DNA from: Gymnogyps californianus
Lineage: Eukaryota; Chordata; Aves; Accipitriformes; Cathartidae
Direction of reading: 5' to 3'
Length of the DNA stretch: 64,000 nt
NCBI RefSeq assembly: GCF_018139145.2
Contig: NC_059487.1
Span: 8,825,792 to 8,889,791, forward strand
Positions 1 to 20,535 of this stretch are shown here, piece by piece (the first letter of the stretch is position 1; each line of letters starts with the position of its first letter). The notes beneath the pieces are model-generated. The model made no database searches and was not told the origin of the DNA. It saw nothing but the letters and a program-made list of their open reading frames with translations. Both the position numbers and the translations under genes were made by a program.

Positions 1-209
1 AAAGTCTGTAGAATCAGGTGTGAAAGTAAACAACGTCACATTTTCAGCATTGTTTACAAAGCCAATTACCTTGTATTGGACAGTAACTTCAGTTTGGAGG
101 TGCTGATTCTCCCCCCAGCCCCCATGTCTCTTCTACATGGTCAACTCCTTAAAGTATTATTTCCTGTTCTTTAACAGTAAGATGAATTTTTGTCCTGTTC
201 TTGTTTCAG

Positions 210-314
210 AGACATCCTCGCTCCGCAGCACGCCCCTATGACCTGCCAAAACTCTACCGAACTGAAGACTTTTTTCCTATGAACTATGTAGGTACTAAGT
301 ATCCAAATAAGTAA
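210..314 (+). CDS. BCAS4: BCAS4, C-terminal coding exon (partial gene)
   Basis: A pyrimidine-rich acceptor ending in TTTCAG at 209 is followed by an open frame of 34 codons and a TAA at 312-314. The encoded tail contains YDLPKLYRTEDFFP, which matches the human BCAS4 segment YELPTLYRTEDYFP. BCAS4 is a small protein related to the BLOC-1 subunit cappuccino (BLOC1S4), first named from breast-cancer amplicons; its biochemical role is poorly defined. Only the C-terminal end lies in the window; the coiled-coil body must be encoded upstream. A possible donor (TAG|GTACTAAGT, cut after 290) lies inside the exon, so some transcripts may splice on rather than end at this stop. The position next to ADNP, in convergent orientation, agrees with the human gene order. 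Confidence 0.8.
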   Translation, partial: RHPRSAARPYDLPKLYRTEDFFPMNYVGTKYPNK

Positions 315-850
315 TTGTTGACTACCAACAGGTTTTTAGGAAAGGCTGCCTGAGTTTATTCTTAGGGTTCATACTTTATGACATTAGGAAGAAGCAACTG
401 TTTCAATTCAGATCTTTGGCTAGCATCTCTAAGGGAAGCTAAAAATTTCTGATCATATTGCAGCTATATGGAGGCTGGAACGTTTATTCTAAGATATGAT
501 CACAGTAGTTTGCGTTTACTTGATAAGCTTCCGAAATCAATGAAGAAAATGTACAAAAACTCACTGTGTTTACCTTGACGTTTTTATACTTAAAATGATC
601 AAAAGGTTGAAGAGTGCTCTAGTATAGCATGTGAAAACTGTCAAGTAATGTGCTAATACTGCCAGCTTCACAAACGCACAAATGTTCAGATTTCACAAGA
701 GAAGGTGAAGTCAATGTCAAAATTTTAAAATTCAATAAACTGCACATGGCCGAAGCTTCCAGCACCCTCTTTCAAACTAGGAATAGGGTTTTACAAGCTG
801 TTGTGTAATATAACTTGAATGGTATAAATAAACTTTCTGCAAAGCTGTTT
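315..850 (+). other. BCAS4: BCAS4 3' UTR (probable)
   Basis: No further reading frame follows the stop. AATAAA signals occur at 734-739 and 827-832; the second is followed by a GT-rich stretch after 848, the usual arrangement for cleavage near 850. The extent is inferred from these signals only. Confidence 0.5.
827..832 (+). terminator. Polyadenylation signal AATAAA for BCAS4
   Basis: Canonical hexamer with a GT-rich downstream element (TGTTTGTGG, then GGATGTGC) within 30 bases. A weaker alternative is AATAAA at 734-739. Confidence 0.45.
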
Positions 851-3800
851 GTGGACCTTTGGATGTGCAATTTTGTAACGCAGATGCTATTTAGCCAGGA
901 CCAGGAGTAGCACAGCTCATCTCTGCACCTACAGCTTTTTTTTTTTTTTTGACTTCAAAATAGGTCTAGGGAAACAAAAACCACTCAACTCTCTGAATAA
1001 GGAACATTAGGAAGAGAAGGTTATATACTTTTCAGATGATTGGCTTTGCATCTGTACAATATGGGGAAATAAAAATAAATGCTCGTTTTAAAAATACCTG
1101 TGGAAAACTCAAGATGGAGGACCCAATGCAAATTCTGTAAAGGAAAAAAAAAAAGCTTATGGTGAGAGTAAAAGCTACATGGCTTTGCGTAACCATGGAG
1201 ACAAATGCTTTTCTGATGCAGAAATAAATGAACTCAACCTTTTCATATTTATTAGTGGGACTGATGATGAAAGATAAAGTCGAATTAAAATACGAAGCAA
1301 CAGAAGACAGACCTAGTCAATGTCTCTGCCCCTGCAATGCAGGTTATTGTAACGGATTATTACAAATGAGCTGGTATTACAGAGAGGCAAATTAGTTATG
1401 AAAGGAACAAAATACTCTTAGTTATACCAACCTGTTTATCCAAATATCAGCTTCTTTATTAACAGAAATGAACAGACAGTACACACAACATATTCCTGAA
1501 ATCTTTTGGTTCTGATAAAAATTGAAATAAACTTGTTTTAATACCATAGCATGTATGAAGTACATGTACTACAAAATGGTAAACCGTTCACTGTATTAGT
1601 GGATATTTGAAACCTACTAATTTCTTGGTGGTAAGAATGATAAAATTTTCCTATAAAAATACTGGGTGAATATTCAGGTTTCGGTCTTGAAAATACCTGT
1701 CAAAGGGTCAAATACTAATTGGCAAGTTCTTGCTCCAGAAATGTTACTGCTGAACAGAGGATGGCAGCATTAAATGTCACTTGAACTTTCAGTAAGATTA
1801 AGAGCTTGTGAAATTAAAACTTCAATGCAGATATTTCTGCAACATCACGTAAAAGGGTTTGATTGAGTAGAAATCCCAGTGTAGATAAAGGTTTAAGTCA
1901 CAGTACCCAAAGGAAAACGCTGAGATCAAGTGTGACTTTAGCGTCTGATGCACCGGGTAGAAAAGTGGGAGTTTAGCAAAAGCTGTCTGTCTGTCCCTGC
2001 TGGAAAATAACTGTTTAGTTCGGAGGAAAGCTTATCAGCTGTAACTGTGCTTCAGGGAGTGACGGGGAGGGGACGGAAGGAGAGGAGTGTAGTAAAAGAA
2101 CGAGGAGAAGTGTACTTGTTGAAGTACAGGTCAGTGCAATGAACAGTGCTTCAAAGTAACAGTTATTACAAGCCCGTATGAGCACCTATAGAAATGAAGC
2201 GCCATATAAAATGCAGCTACCCTGAACAACCAGCTCAGGCTGTCCTTGCCACTCGCAGGTATTGGTCACAAGCCCAATTCCAGGTCACACCCGCGCTGAA
2301 AGAGTTTTTGTTGTGCAAAGCTGTCTTGTGCCTAGAAACAATGTCTATGCTAATAACCTCCTGCTTCACTCTCAGCTGCTACAACCTTTAGATTTCAGAT
2401 ATAGCGTATTTAAGATGGAAAACACACTTTGCTTTGCTTCAATTCAGGTAAACTGGCTGAAACAAATTCTTTAGAGAAGAGTCTTAAGTTAATGGGCTTT
2501 CTGCTCTCTTCTGCTGGCCAAAGTCTGGACGGACTAGTGTGTTTTCAAGGTCTCCCACTGAATACAGCAGAAGAATTTAAATGTCAGCTTGGGCTGGCTA
2601 CTCTGCAAGCACAGCTGGCATGTTTCTAGAGTTCTGCTATAGAACTTTAATAATGTATGTAAAAACTGGGTCACTTCCATCTCATAAAATCATAATGGTG
2701 CGGTATGTTAAGATTACACAAACTGGGTTTAAGTCTCCTCCTGTTTTATTGGGCCATTTACCTCTTCTGCTTTTTGACTTCCTCAAAAATGTGTGGTTAG
2801 CCTCAAATCTAGAAAGGAATTCTTGCCTCGGCTAAAATCCAGATTTGAGGAGTGACTTGTTTGAAATACTAGAAAGTTTATGCCACTTAAAACCACCCCC
2901 CCCTCCCCAATCTTTCTTGATATTCCTGGTAAGAGAGAGTATTTTTGTGCAAGACCTTTAATTTAATCACTATATAAAATGGTATTTCGTATCATGGGAT
3001 TTTCTGGCAAATGAAGCACTTCTAAACAGTTCATATTTTATAGTCTTACGATTCCCTGACTACAAGCAGGAGCTCAGAATTTGGAAATGTGTCTTTAACT
3101 ATAGAATTCACTAATATTAAATTAACCTTGCCAGATATTGAGGCAAATGTGATGCAGATTCATAAGATGATACCCAATTTTTTATTTCATTGCTTAACAG
3201 AGGTTGTTGTACTACTATTAAACTGTTGGGGTTTTTTTAAGTTTTTGAAGAATGTATTTGTAAAATCCCTTAAAGCCTAGATGAAATGACACAAAACAAC
3301 TTCTGAAATGTTTTTAAGTTTTCAGACAGTAGCCTCCTGTGAAGTAGAGCAGCCTAGAGAGGGAGAAAGGAACATAACCAAGTTTTCTTAGCAAGGAATA
3401 ACCTTTTCTAGGCCTTGAGTGCCTGCTTTTGTTGGGAAGAAGATTACCAACCCATTGACATCTCCAAGTGGTAGTTTTATTTTCCATTAAAAGTTATTTT
3501 CAGCGAAATAGTTTGGAAAGCCTGCTAACAAAATGAGTTGAGGCTTAAGCTTTCTTTTAAGGCAGAGAAACACAAGGAGCTCTTTTGCTGATGTAAATGT
3601 CAAAAGTATTTTTCCTGTGCTGTTCTTAAAACGTATCTTCTACCACTTGAGTGCATAATTGGGAGCAAGTCCAACTTCCGCTCCTCTGAGTTAAAAAAGC
3701 AGAAAGAAAGTATGTGTCCCTGCTGTGAGGGGGGGAAGAACAAGACAGATCTAAACCATCTTCACCTAAAGGTAACTGTTGTCAGTCATCACTTCACACA

Positions 3801-4839
3801 CAAAATTTGTTCAACAAAACCCAGAAATGCTCATTCCAAAGAGCTCAGCAGCACAAGTTAGTTGCAGAACATGAGAGCATACACGTATTCTCATCTTTGG
3901 CTTATAGAGTGGCTTCTTTGTTATACTAGTGGAAAGTACAGTTTATACCTACCCAAGACTCCTGGAGAGATATCTAAACGTTTTCTCAAGAGCTCTGCGA
4001 AATGGTTTTGCTGTTTAAAATGTTGAAGAACACAGAACTATTTCCTCCTTTACATCAACGAAAATTTCACAGGTCAATCTAGTTCTTGTGAAGTATCAAA
4101 AAGTAGGTACTCTGATATTTATTAGACATATGCCTAAATCGAACGCATCGCTCTAATTAAGAATAGTTTTGTTCTCCTCACAGTTAGAGTCCCTTCAGTA
4201 AATCATTATCTCGCTGAGGTTTTGGTTACGCAGCTGTCTGCTGTACTGCACACTTGCCAACATGCAGGACGGGTTTGACCAAACCAATCACAAATTTTAA
4301 CAAACTGAATGATTTTTTTTTTTTTTTTTTAGTATTCAAATTACTTTTTCTTCAAAGACAAAATAAGTCTGTAGCTTGCAAGGCATGCTCCTTCATGTTT
4401 AAATGGTAAGTATTCAAATAGCTTCGCTATCATTTACCCTCAATACGTAGCGCTTCAGGGAGGGACGTAGTTCTAGATAACTTTTTAGTATGTGAAAGTG
4501 ATCTTCGTTCATAGAAGTACAAAGGGATGAAAAATGCGAGTAATTCATAGACCTTGTTTCTCCAGGATGCAGAACAAGCAGATCGCTATGATCCTATTTA
4601 TAAATTAGTGTTCTAGAATGCTAAATAGTAAAGACAAATTCAGCCAAAGTTAGTTAGTTTTGTAGGATTTTCAATATCCTTGAAGAGATCAGTCTATTCC
4701 GTAAGAAAGTACGATACAGACATGCCCCAGCGGAGCTGTGAAGCACTTTGAAAAACAAAACCAAAGAAGGAACGAATGTAGCAAGGTGGGATTTACCAAA
4801 CAGGAATGTAGCACTTGCATGTAATAAAGCAAATATTTA
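851..4839. other. Intergenic region between convergent BCAS4 and ADNP
   Basis: AT-rich sequence with short homopolymer runs (for example T at 937-950 and T at 4313-4330). Open frames here are all under 100 codons, without recognisable domains or splice context. I see no gene or repeat family I can name. Confidence 0.6.
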
Positions 4840-5913
4840 CATTAAGCACAATACAGCAATTTATTTAGATGCTTAAATGAAGAATACAAAGGGAAATAAA
4901 GATCACAAAATTATACATACTACAACAGTGTGTCATATATTAGATGGTATAAATGAATACAACACCTTGTTGGTGTTAACTAAAGATAAAACTAAATATC
5001 CAAAACACAGCACTTTCGTTTCAGTGTGCTGCTTCAACACAATACACTTTTATACAGATCTAAAAGGTGTCAAAATTAGTAGCTGCAAACTTGTTTCTTG
5101 CATGGGATTTTTCTTTTTTAGCTTAAAAGATTTCAGAAAATGGCTCTGAAATACGTTTGTCATCAGTTGTAATGTCAAGGATATTCAGAACAAGAAAATT
5201 CTATAATACAATAGAGTCCAGATATATTTTTTTACGTTGCTGGCCTCTGTTTTGAGATTGTACAAGGTTATGTGCAAAAACTAAGTTTGTCAAAATTCAT
5301 ACTATAGCAGTTTCAAGCTTTTGCTAGGTAAACTAGATACAGCATTTATTACACAGCAGGGCAACACTAAAAAAGAGAAACAAATCTATGATGGGTACAC
5401 AAGAACAATTTCATAAGCTTCACTTGAATAGGTCTAAAAGACTGTACAAATATACATTTCAACTATTCAGAATGATACATGAAAAAAATCAATTTCCCCA
5501 TAGTCTACTATACACGTTGAACTGGTAGCTTGTATGGTTGGCCCTACACTACCATGTGAAAAAGGGTAATGTTTAAAAAGACATACAACTGAACATGTAC
5601 AAGAGTGAAAGAAATGTTGAAAATGCAGATAAAATAAACCTCTGCTTTTCTCTGTGTGCATTCTGGAGCCACCAGCTTCTCCGTTTTCACATTAAGTTAC
5701 TGTGCTCATCCCAGCAGGTATTCTCACGCAAGATTAGCCAACACCATCCTTAAATAACCACTGGAATACCAGTGGCCGCAACCACCGCACGCCATGACCT
5801 AGCACTCGAAAGGCAGTACCAGTCAGAATTTAAGCTTAGCAGTCATACTGAAATGAAAGTGTTTAGACAGTTGTCGATTGGATCATGTTACTGACACTTC
5901 TGAATCGAGCAGC
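4840..5913 (-). other. ADNP: ADNP 3' UTR
   Basis: This stretch follows the ADNP stop on the minus strand. A minus-strand AATAAA lies at 4860-4865, giving a 3' UTR of about 1.07 kb, close to the length known for human ADNP. A second minus-strand AATAAA at 5345-5350 could give a shorter form. Confidence 0.65.
4860..4865 (-). terminator. Polyadenylation signal AATAAA for ADNP
   Basis: Reverse complement of TTTATT at this position. It is the last canonical hexamer giving a 3' UTR of the expected length. Cleavage would fall near 4840. Confidence 0.5.
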
Positions 5914-12770
<6,857 letters not shown>

Positions 12771-15700
12771 TCAAATGTGTTTTGTCTGATAGAGTGTTGC
12801 ACTTGTAATTACTAGTAATTTTCTGTCTCATTTTACCCATATAACTCAGTATCAGAGCTGTACCATTAACTAAGAAACTACCACATTTTCTGTCTGGTTT
12901 GTTCTTAAATGAGGCTGGCCATAAAGCTAGATATTGACAAACTTAAGAGAGCACTTAAAAACCCAACAAACTGATGTCACAACTATTGCAGGAGTAATCA
13001 GCTGCATCTGGATGATTGAGTCTTTGATTTCAGCCTTTCACAGCAAGATGGAAATAACTTTTTTTTTTTTAAAGAGTGTTCGTATTTACATGAAATTTAC
13101 CCCCTATGCTGAAGTACTTAAAAACTCAATCTATCTTTTATGCATACGTATCCTAACTGATCTGAAAATTGGTAAGTTGAGCTTCAAGGTTTGTGTCAGT
13201 CTTGGAATAGATTTAATAGTATCTCTTCAGTGAAAGATGCTTCTTGCATTCAACTGTAGGTAGGATAAGAAATTAATACTGTTTCCTCCATTTACTGTAT
13301 TTATAGCTTTAAATGGCTGACAAGCTGTTTAGCATACATTCTTCTTTTATTAAGATGGGACCTGAAAGCTTGGTTAGAGCCCTTCAGAGATATAAATCAC
13401 TGGAAAAAGTACAAGAGATGGCTTAGCATCTCTAAGTGTAGCTGGATATTTTCAGCCTAGGAGACAACCCTCCCTTTCAGTTCCCCACACAGAGACAGCT
13501 AATTCCAGTTAAACTGTCTGTTAATGACTGGGGCTATCCAGCTAAAAGAAAGTCTAAAATTTTAAAGATACGTGGGTTCTCAGATTCAACCATTACCACT
13601 AGGATTTCTTCCAAACGCTAATAACTAGTCTTATTTTGTGTATACAGGAGTTCTCAGTCTGCATGCTGCTATCGTTATGGTAAACACTTGCTCAGCTAAA
13701 GAAACATCATCAACAAGTCATCTGCACTTTAAGAAGGTGCAAAATGGCAGAAACCTGAGAGTCCCTGACAAGGTACAGTTATTTTGGAAGTGAGAGGGGG
13801 TGGAGCCAGCAATAAAAAGGTAGGCTTTTCTCAAAGAAAAGGGGAGGAAGCTTCTTAAATAGCAAGAAAGTGTCAGAGTTGTTACCTTGTTCCCTAGGCT
13901 TTAATGGTCCAATGCATGTTGCATAAAGAATATCACCCCAGAAGATAAAAGCTGCGGTTTTGATCATCAATATTTTCATGAGCTAATTCAGAAATGTTGC
14001 TTTGTTTGAACAATAAAAGGTTTGATTTGTATCAACAAGTTAATCCACTGTAAGGCCAAAGACAACCTACATCAACTAAGAATGGACTTTTTTTTTGTTA
14101 GAAGCTTGGAAGTATTTTTTAACACTTTCAAGCAGAAGCCTAGAATGCAGAGTTAACAGAAGTCTGCAGCCATTAAATATTTGAGTTAGACAAAAATTCT
14201 CCCCTTTTGTCATGAGATCAAGGGCAATTGCTAAGCTACAAAGAGCTTACCAAGAAATTTTCTCAAAAGTACAAAGGATATTGGTTGTGACTATAACAAC
14301 TGTCTCTGATCAAAACCAACCCTTCTATATGCACTACCATGCATACTCCTTAAAGTATTACTCGTCTGCTTACACACTAGCCTTTTTATTTTCATACCCC
14401 TACCAACTTTTAATAGGTAATGCTTTAAGACGGTCACTAACAACTTACTATTCCATGATTCCCACCAACAACACTGTTTCGCTTCAGAAATAAACAAAAC
14501 TTTAAAGTTCTGCATGTAACAGTGCTAATACAAACCAGTTCAATCAGTTTCACAATCTACAAGTAGTGCTGCTAGCAGGTGTTGCTAGGCTCTAGTCTCT
14601 TCCAATTCAATGAATTCAGAAATAGCCCCTGGGTAAGAGCAGAAAGTTATCATGACTTTTAGGATTCGTATCACGACTATAAATTAGAAACTATGTGGAA
14701 ACAAGCCTGAGTTTATATAAAGATCTACAGAAAAATTTTTGGAAGTACCAAAGCAACTCTGATCATTAAGGATTTTGGTACTTCTATCAGGCTGGCCACT
14801 GTTACAGATTACCAGAAGTAAATATAGTGTCATTTTAACACCCCTATATGAAAACTAGGAAACCAAAGGAAAAAAAAAAGTTTAGACCTTGTCTATAAAT
14901 CTCAGGGATTCCAAATTACTCAGTTACAGTATTTGCAATAAGGAAGTTACTTTGACACATCATGCAAAGTAACTAATGATAGTAACTTTCAAGCAGCATA
15001 GGCCAGAAAAAAAGTATTTCAATGTTCTGTATTAATTTCCTCCAAGTAACCCTTGTTAAGAGAATTTAGTATAATCAAAACCATCTTGATTTCTTCACAT
15101 ACGAAACTCTAAATGCAAGTATATTAATTTACGCGACTGTAAAAGTGTTTCAGCTAACTCTAGTCTCAGTGAAAAGAATCAGAATTGGAAAAAATTTAGA
15201 ATTAAGTTCCTATGGAAAGTAGCTATGTTCTATATCTTATCTGGCACCTTTCACGTTAGGGAATCTCAAACCCACTTTCGAAATACGAAGAATTAGCATT
15301 CTAGTGAAATACCTTATAGGTAGACTCACTACCTATAGTCTCACAATAGGAACCTAATCAAGCTATGGAGAGCACTTCTACAGGCATTCTTTGCCATGTC
15401 AGAGCAGGCAAGGATTAAACAGATCACGGCAGTAAACTGCCCTCTCTTCCCAGCTCTTCCCTCTAAAGCCTCCAATGACTTTGTATGGGAAATCATGAAC
15501 TGCTGGGTTTTTTAATGCTGTACCCATTCTCATCTGTACTCTTTTATAATCAAATATTTCATCTGCAATTATACACAATATCCAGGCCTAAGACATTCTC
15601 CCTCTCTATGCGAGAGCGAATGTGATTGTTCAAATAGTTAAAAGTGATTCATGTCATCCTTTCAGAATGCTACTCACTCCTGCCCAGGGAATTATTTTTA

Positions 15701-16059
15701 ATCCTCGTAAAGGGCTAGGAAATAAGGTTTGAATCTGAATTTCTAACTTCTTGTTACTTTGAAAACTGACTCAGGCAAATCAGTTATTTTATTGAAATCG
15801 GCATTCAAGCTCATGATTCCTTTATCAGATTTTCTGATCAAATTATGACTTTAGCCACATGTGCCTTTCCTCTTTCTTATATGAAGAGCTATTTCTGAAG
15901 GCACACATTGAAGAGAAGTTTACGAAAAACACTTTCAACATACATAAGATTTTATAACTCTGTACTGTGTATTAGGCTTTGATTAAGTAACTACAGAATG
16001 TGCCAAGTTCCACGCCGCTTTTTTACCCGTCCTTGCCCATACTGTGGTATCAGTTTTAC

Positions 16060-16145
16060 TGTGTAAGCACCTCTGGGCAGAGGCTATATCCTGTTATTTG
16101 TACTATTACTTAACATGCTTTTGGATGAAGTAAAATAAAAATACC
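16060..16145 (+). repeat. Possible degraded 3' tail of an ancient amniote interspersed repeat
   Basis: The stretch TGTGTAAGCACCTCTGGGCAG followed by a TTTGTACTATT segment reads like the 3' tail consensus (TGTAAGCTCTTTGGGGCAG..TTTGTACAG) of old interspersed repeats in amniotes. The resemblance is from pattern memory only. Confidence 0.3.
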
Positions 16146-16194
16146 ACCATTTTAATGGTATTTTATGTGCAAAGTATAAGCACATAAATGGTGG
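16144..16194. repeat. Interrupted 15-base inverted repeat
   Basis: The right arm GCACATAAATGGTGG (16180-16194) is the exact reverse complement of a left arm beginning CCACCATTT and ending TATGTGC, which is split by about 12 extra bases (TAATGGTATTTT). The extra bases themselves pair with the start of the arm (TACCA..TGGTA). Confidence 0.75.
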
Positions 16195-19100
16195 AAAGCT
16201 TTTGAAAATAGTAATGGATATTTACCTTGCAAACAGGAATTTGTATTGAGAAATTGTTGTATTAAAAAAATTAAAACCACAAAGAGTACATTTCCATATT
16301 TCAGGGCAATATTACAATTAGTTTAGTTACTTCAAATAGAACTAAAATCCCCTTGACTAAAAATAGTATTTGAAGGTTGCAATTTTGCTTCAATTGTAAA
16401 AACGGCATCTAATATAGCTTACAGTTGAGCCAGGTCCATTTTAAAGACATGAATAGTAATTGAAAATATTTAACAACAGGGCTGAGGATCAGCAATGCCA
16501 ATTTTGTGAAGTATTAGTAACAAATCAGTTTAAAAGATGGTGAAGACTAATGGGAAAAAATGCTGTTGCCTAAGAATTTCAACTCCTAACTAGCCTATTG
16601 ATTAATGCAAATGGTTTAGTAAGGTTGTGTCCTATTTGCAATTTCCAAGTAGTACCATTTTCTCTATTTTTGATCTGTAGTTGAAACAGTAATGAAGCTT
16701 AACATTTCCAGATGGAAAAAGCAACTCCAACTTGCAGTTTCTTCTCCTAGGCCAGTCACTACAAAATAGCTTTCAATGCCGAGCCCACTGTCACTTTTTT
16801 CATGACTTAAAACAGATCTGACTTGTGTGATACTAGAACTGCATTAATAGGAAAATAAAAAATACCACATAGTGCACAGAGTGGACTTATATGCTTAAAC
16901 ACAGATCACAAATTGGAAAGAAAATATGCTTCCTTAACATTCTGTTCCCTCTCTTCCCTAAACAGAATTGGGAAGTGTGGCTCTGAACACTAAGTTACAA
17001 TCAAGTTACGCAAGTTTGTTTTCAAAGCACAACATAATCTTTTTTTTTTTTTTGAAACTCAAGAACATCCATTTATTAAAAGTTCTTGCTGCTGCCGTTC
17101 ATAGAGCCAGAGTGAAAAATATTAACGTAGCCAAGAAATTAATCATGACTCCACTAATTCATTTTCTCTAAAGGCAACTGAATAAGCATTGCTCTCACTC
17201 TATTGCATTGGCTCAATTTCTTCATCAAAAATTATATGAAGCAGCATAGTCAAGTATGTTCAGGATTTGAACGAATATTTTCACGTGAACTTCAAATCCA
17301 AAAAGATAACATCCTAGTAATTTTATTCCAGAATAACCCAAGTTATTAATATCAACTGTAGAAACATCAGTGCATGAAAACATTACATTTTAAAGCTTCT
17401 AGCAAGCTGTGCTCTTTTCTTCAAAACCAAAGTCCCCACTTAAAGAATATGCTCGTTTTGCTTCTAAAGAAACCATTTTTTTTTCTCATAACAAAGTGAG
17501 AGTCAGTACAGAGTTTTAGGCAGTAATCACTTCTAAACTCAAAAGCCAGCCACAAGTCTCAAAATAATGCTTATTATCAAATATCTTATTTTAGTACAAA
17601 ATGCCACTAACAACAACTTCACCAAAAGAATCAAATGCTTTCTCTTAATTACTGTGTCTAACATACCTTGACATGCCAAATATACCATGATATATATAAA
17701 CTCAAGTGATAAAGAAAGCAAATTATTTAGGACTGCCTGAAAACAAGATCTCTATTCTATCTGCACCATCTCAGTGCCTCTGCCCTTTTGCCTGCCTCAC
17801 AGCCAAGTCTTAAAGACAAGAAATTAATCAAGATCTTCCTATCACAACACATCATAATAAAGGATATAATTAGATCTTCACATCTGAAAACTGAAGATCA
17901 ATCTTACTTTGCAAATTCTGCTTGATAGCTGAATCCAACTCACCTAATCTTAACACAAAACTCATCCTTAAGCAAATACTTCCTTATTTAGGAAGTTTCT
18001 TGACCATTTAATCATAATTAGTGGAGAGCCAGATACAGTCTGATATTATTATGGTTTGTGACTACAAAAAGAGCTTTTAGCATCTCCATTCATTTCTATT
18101 TACAGCAAGTAACTCAAATTGTAATTGCAATATACACAACACACTGCTGGCACATCCTTGAATGTGGACATTAAAACAGCTGGGATTAAGAAGTGTATCA
18201 AATCGTCATTTAGATATTAATGCTATTCTTGAAATGAGGTATCCTTTATCTGACCAGAGGTTGATGTTTAAGAGAGGACACCTGGAACATCTCTTCTTCA
18301 CTGTCACGGCTTCTTCTTACTGCTCTGAAGCTTAGATCCAAGTAATTATTTTAACAGAACACAATACTAAGGAATGCAGCATCCAGTACTGACAAAACCC
18401 ACTAGTGCTTCCATCTGGCACTGAAGCTACCAGTACATCCAGCATCCCCCGCAGCAAGGGATGCCCATAATAAAGGGTCAGAGATCAACTGATCCTTCTG
18501 TAAAATAGCTTACTTCAATGCTGCTTCTCCTGTTTTTCTACTGAAATGCCAAAAGTGAACAGTCTTAAATACAGTGCATTTCAGTGAAGACAAATAAAAG
18601 GCACAAGCCTTTTCACTAGGCACAAGCAGCTCAAGCTTTACACATCTCTCAGTTACCAATTCCTGATGGTTAAAGAAGTGCTACTTACCTAATATTACAG
18701 GCTCAATACAGAACTTCTCTCTGAGATCTCAAAGTAGCTTTCAAAAGAAGCTCAGCAGCATTTTTTTCAAATAAAGGAGGAATTCATTTATCCTGAGGCA
18801 ATACCACTCAATCAGTGACAATTCCTGCCCAAGATTCTAGTTAGCAGGACATCCTGTATTTCCATGTATTCTGTTTTATAGTAGCCAAGGCATAACTAAT
18901 TTTTATTATTTTCCTGTATGGTTCTACTCTATCCTATTCATTCCTGCACAAGTCCTAGATATTTCATAGAATGGTTTGGGTTGGAAGGGAGCTTAAAGAT
19001 CATTTAGTTCCAACCCCGCTGCCATGGGCAGGGACACCTTCCACTAGACCAGGCTGCTGAAAGCCCTGTCCAATCTTCCCTTGAACACTTCAGGGAGGGG

Positions 19101-19215
19101 GCATCCACAACTTCTCTGGGCAACCTGTTCCAGGGCCTCACCACCCTCACAGTGAAGAACTTCTTCCTTACATCTAATCTAGATCTACCCTCTTTCAGTT
19201 TAAAGCCATTACCCC

Positions 19216-19992
19216 TCATCCTATCACTACATGCCCTTGTAAAAAGTCCCTCTCTGGCTTTCTTGCAAGGCTCCCTTTAGGTACTGGAAGGCTGCTATAA
19301 GGTCTCCCTGGAGCCTTCTCCAGGCTGAACAACCCCAACTCTCTCAGCCTGTCTTCATAGGAGAGGTGCTCCAGCCCTCTGATCATCTTTGTGGCCCTCC
19401 TCTGGACTTGCTCCAACAGGACCATGTCCTTCTTATGCTGGGGGCCCCAGAGCTGAACGCAGTACTCCAGGTGGGGTCTCACAAGAGCGGAGTAGAGGGG
19501 GAGAATCCCCTCCCTCGACCTGCTGGTCACACTTCTTTTGATGCGGCCCAGGATACAGTTGGCTTTCTGGGCTTCAAACGCACATTGCTGGGTCATGTTG
19601 AGCCTCTTGTCAACCAACACCTCCAAGTCCTTCTCTGCAGGGCTGCTCTCAATCCACTCATTGCCCAGCCTGAATTTGTGCTTGGGATTGCCCCGACCCA
19701 TCTGCAGGACCTTGCACTTGGCCTTGTTGAACTTCATGAGGTTTGCACAGGCCCACCTCTCAAGCCTGTCAAGGTCCCTCTGGATGGCATCCCTGCCCTC
19801 CAGTATGTCGACCGCACCACACAGCTTGGTGTCGTTGCTAAACTTGCTGAAGGTGCACTCAGCCCCACTGTCCACGTCGCCAACAAAGATGTTAAACAGC
19901 ACTGGTCCCAATACTGACCCCTGAGGAACGCCACTCGTCACTGGTCTCCACTTGGACATCGAGCCATTGACTGCAACTCTGAGTGCAACCAT
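19216..19992 (-). pseudogene. CR1 reverse transcriptase, C-terminal fragment, catalytic motif lost
   Basis: 258-codon fragment with the RT motif [18 protein letters not shown] and the C-terminal CR1 region ([40 protein letters not shown]). The FADD box that holds the catalytic aspartate pair reads FSND at 19842-19831, with the first Asp changed to Asn by one G-to-A step (codon AAC). Together with the frame breaks this marks an inactive copy. Confidence 0.9.
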
Positions 19993-20497
19993 CCAGCCAA
20001 TTGCTTATCCACCAAGTGGTCCGTCCGTCAAATCCATGTCTCTCCAATTTAGAGACAAGGATATCATGTGGGACAGTGTCAAATACTTTGCACAAGTCCA
20101 GGTAGATGATGTCAGTTCCTCTTCCCTTATACACCAACGTTGTAACCCCATCATAGAAGGCCACCAAATTTGTCACCCATGATTTGCCCTTAGTGAAGCC
20201 ATGTTGGCCATCACCAATCACCTCCTTATTTTCCATGTGCCTTAGCATAGTTTCCAGGAGGATCTGCTCCATGATCTTGCCGGGCACAGAAGCGAGACTG
20301 ACTGACCTGTAGTTCCCTGGGTCTTCCTTTTTTCCCTTTTTAAAAATGGGGGTTATGTTTCCCCATCTCCAGTCAGTGGGAACTTCACCGGACTGCCACA
20401 ACTTCTCAAATATGATGGACAGTGGCTTAGCCACTTCATCTGCCAGTTCCCTCAGGACCTGCAGATGCATCACATCAGGTCCCATGGACTTGTGCAC
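19993..20497 (-). pseudogene. CR1 reverse transcriptase, N-terminal fragment
   Basis: The frame holds [36 protein letters not shown] and [20 protein letters not shown], the fingers and first catalytic-Asp motif of CR1 RT. The open frame extends to 19892, but past about 19993 the CR1-like sequence continues in a different frame, so a frameshift near 19975-20000 separates it from the downstream fragment. Confidence 0.9.
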
Positions 20498-20535
20498 CTT
20501 CAGGTTCCTTCGATGGTCTCGAGCCTGACCTTCTC

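Noticed and set aside
19366..19924. Plus-strand 183- and 128-codon frames
   Set aside because: Antisense shadows of the CR1 reverse transcriptase.
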